In this document: piece after piece, positions 5,238 to 6,044 of the stretch
Layout: each line of letters begins with the position of its first letter
Numbering within the stretch: position 1 is the stretch's first letter
Source of the DNA: an uncultured Collinsella sp.
GTDB taxonomy: Bacteria > Actinomycetota > Coriobacteriia > Coriobacteriales > Coriobacteriaceae
Reading direction: 5' to 3'
DNA length: 6,044 nucleotides
NCBI GenBank assembly: GCA_934654515.1
Contig: CAKUGA010000062.1
Location: 1 to 6,044, forward strand
The notes under the pieces: generated by a model
The model's database searches: none
Told to the model about the DNA's origin: nothing
What the model saw: only the letters and a program-made list of their open reading frames with translations
Translations under genes and position numbers: made by a program

Positions 5238-5945
5238 TTAGCGGCGGGCACGGAGCTTTTCGTAGCCGTCGGCGAAGAAGGCGACCGTGGCGGCGTCTGC
5301 CTCGGCGGCGTCGGCGTCGTTGGCGGGGACCACGCCGTGCTCGTCGCTCACCAGGAACAGCGCGCCCTTGAGCTGCGCGGGAATATCCACGCGTGCGACC
5401 GGCATGTCCTTGGTCTGCGCCAGCTGCTCGATAAGCGTCGCCGTGCCGCACAGGCACTCGTCATCCGGCGCCACAAAGGCCAGCTCGCCGTTGTTGACGG
5501 CGGCGAGCAGCTCGGGCGCCACGCCGGTCTCGTCGGCCTCGGATCGGGCCTCGGCAGAGCGTGCACGCAGCGCCTTGGCCGAGGTGTCGGCCAGCGGCTC
5601 GTACTCCCCCACCGTCATGGCGGCGTTGCCGTTCACATCGATCACCAGCATAAGCACGCCGTCGTGGGCGGTATAGTCGCCCTCGGCAAGTGACCACTCA
5701 ACGTGCTGCTTGGCCCAGCTGAGCATGTTATGGGTAAGCGGTTCACCCTGCACCAGGCGCTCGGACAGTGCGCGGATGTGACGGTTGAGCATGGGTACCT
5801 TTTTGTTTGACATGCGCCAGCGACAGATGAGCGCAGGTTTGTCGAGCGTGAACTTCTCGACCGCCTCCTGATTAGCGCAAAAGTCCTCGTACGCGCGCTG
5901 ATCCTCGGCATTGCCAAACAGCTCGGCATCATCAATCTGGGGCAT
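5238..5945 (-). CDS. Conserved-looking hypothetical protein, soluble, 235 residues
   Basis: I do not recognise the family. The product is acidic and has no signal peptide or membrane helix, so it is probably cytoplasmic. The N-terminal half has DFCANQEAVEKF, then a basic stretch (CRWRMSNKKVPMLNRHIRA) and WAKQHVEWSLAEGDYTAHDG leading into a hydrophobic strand VLMLVIDVNGNAAMTVGEY that looks like an alpha/beta core. A charged Ala/Arg/Glu helix follows (about 120-140). The C-terminal half has ELAFVAPDDECLCGTATLIEQL and PAQLKGALFLVSDEHG, then an Ala/Asp-rich stretch and a basic tail LRARR. The start is ATG at 5945 with GAAAGG 7 nt upstream. It is in the same orientation as the two-component operon but 178 nt away, so it may be a separate unit. 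Codon use looks like its neighbours and shows a clear coding frame. No function is proposed. Confidence 0.8.
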   Translation of the reverse strand: MPQIDDAELFGNAEDQRAYEDFCANQEAVEKFTLDKPALICRWRMSNKKVPMLNRHIRALSERLVQGEPLTHNMLSWAKQHVEWSLAEGDYTAHDGVLMLVIDVNGNAAMTVGEYEPLADTSAKALRARSAEARSEADETGVAPELLAAVNNGELAFVAPDDECLCGTATLIEQLAQTKDMPVARVDIPAQLKGALFLVSDEHGVVPANDADAAEADAATVAFFADGYEKLRARR

Positions 5946-5977
5946 GGTTGAACCTTTCGTGTTGGTTATTCCGTCCT

Positions 5978-5983
5978 CTTATA
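5978..5983 (-). promoter_or_regulatory. Possible -10 box (TATAAG) of the hypothetical gene
   Basis: Minus-strand TATAAG is a good -10 match 33 nt before the ATG. The -35 position falls inside the adjacent terminator stem-loop; TTTGGA (5999-6004) is the nearest weak match at 15 bp. Confidence 0.4.
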
Positions 5984-5986
5984 CCA

Positions 5987-6021
5987 AAAAGACGGCCCTC
6001 CAAACGGAGCAGCCGTCTTTT
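5987..6021. terminator. Bidirectional Rho-independent terminator at the right edge
   Basis: A perfect 10-bp stem, AAAAGACGGC (5987-5996) with GCCGTCTTTT (6012-6021), encloses a CTCC/GGAG inner stem. The minus-strand side ends in a five-T tract, so its likely job is to stop a leftward transcript arriving from beyond the window before the promoter of the 5238-5945 gene. The plus-strand side also ends in TTTT. Confidence 0.85.
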
Positions 6022-6044
6022 GCAGAGATTATTTTGTCCCAGGG

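Noticed and set aside
5205..5693. Plus-strand open frame of 162 codons opposite the hypothetical gene
   Set aside because: It is antisense to a minus-strand frame with a proper start site and better amino-acid composition. Its Gly/His/Val-rich product looks like a mirror frame.

Overview
The window is about 60% G+C, with Shine-Dalgarno-led genes, several non-ATG starts and a high density of intergenic hairpins. Gene style and protein sequences suggest a gut actinobacterium of the class Coriobacteriia, most likely Collinsella or a close relative. This assignment is an inference from composition and protein flavour, not from a marker gene.

Layout from left to right: (a) 1-251, non-coding, carrying a long imperfect hairpin (117-185) and a possible promoter; (b) 252-1250 (+), an NAD-dependent D-2-hydroxyacid dehydrogenase of the CtBP-like type with an eroded Rossmann glycine motif; (c) 1262-1302, a bidirectional terminator between convergent genes; (d) 1347-2327 (-), undecaprenyl-diphosphatase UppP/BacA with an extra Ala/Gly/Asp-rich cytoplasmic loop; (e) 2328-2576, a divergent promoter region; (f) 2577-3014 (+), a single-domain ATP-binding-type universal stress protein; (g) 3015-3334, a non-coding block between convergent genes holding a 94-nt stem-loop, a strong terminator with a duplicated right half, and a pair of near-identical 26-bp palindromes; (h) 3335-5059 (-), a two-component operon with the regulator first and the kinase 9 nt downstream, of the BceRS/GraRS-like intramembrane-sensing type; (i) 5060-5237, a regulator upstream region rich in dyad symmetry; (j) 5238-5945 (-), a soluble 235-residue protein I do not recognise; (k) 5946-6044, a promoter overlapping a bidirectional terminator for an off-window gene.

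Functionally, UppP recycles the lipid carrier of cell-wall synthesis, and BceRS-like systems usually sense cell-envelope antibiotics that act on that lipid cycle. A shared envelope-stress theme is therefore plausible, but no ABC transporter of the BceAB type lies beside the two-component pair. I see no mobile element, CRISPR array, tRNA or rRNA. The most unusual signals are in the intergenic DNA: the twin palindromes at 3246-3310, the 94-nt stem-loop at 3028-3121, the hairpin at 117-185, and the dyads upstream of the response regulator. I do not see convincing evidence for a wholly new multi-gene system.
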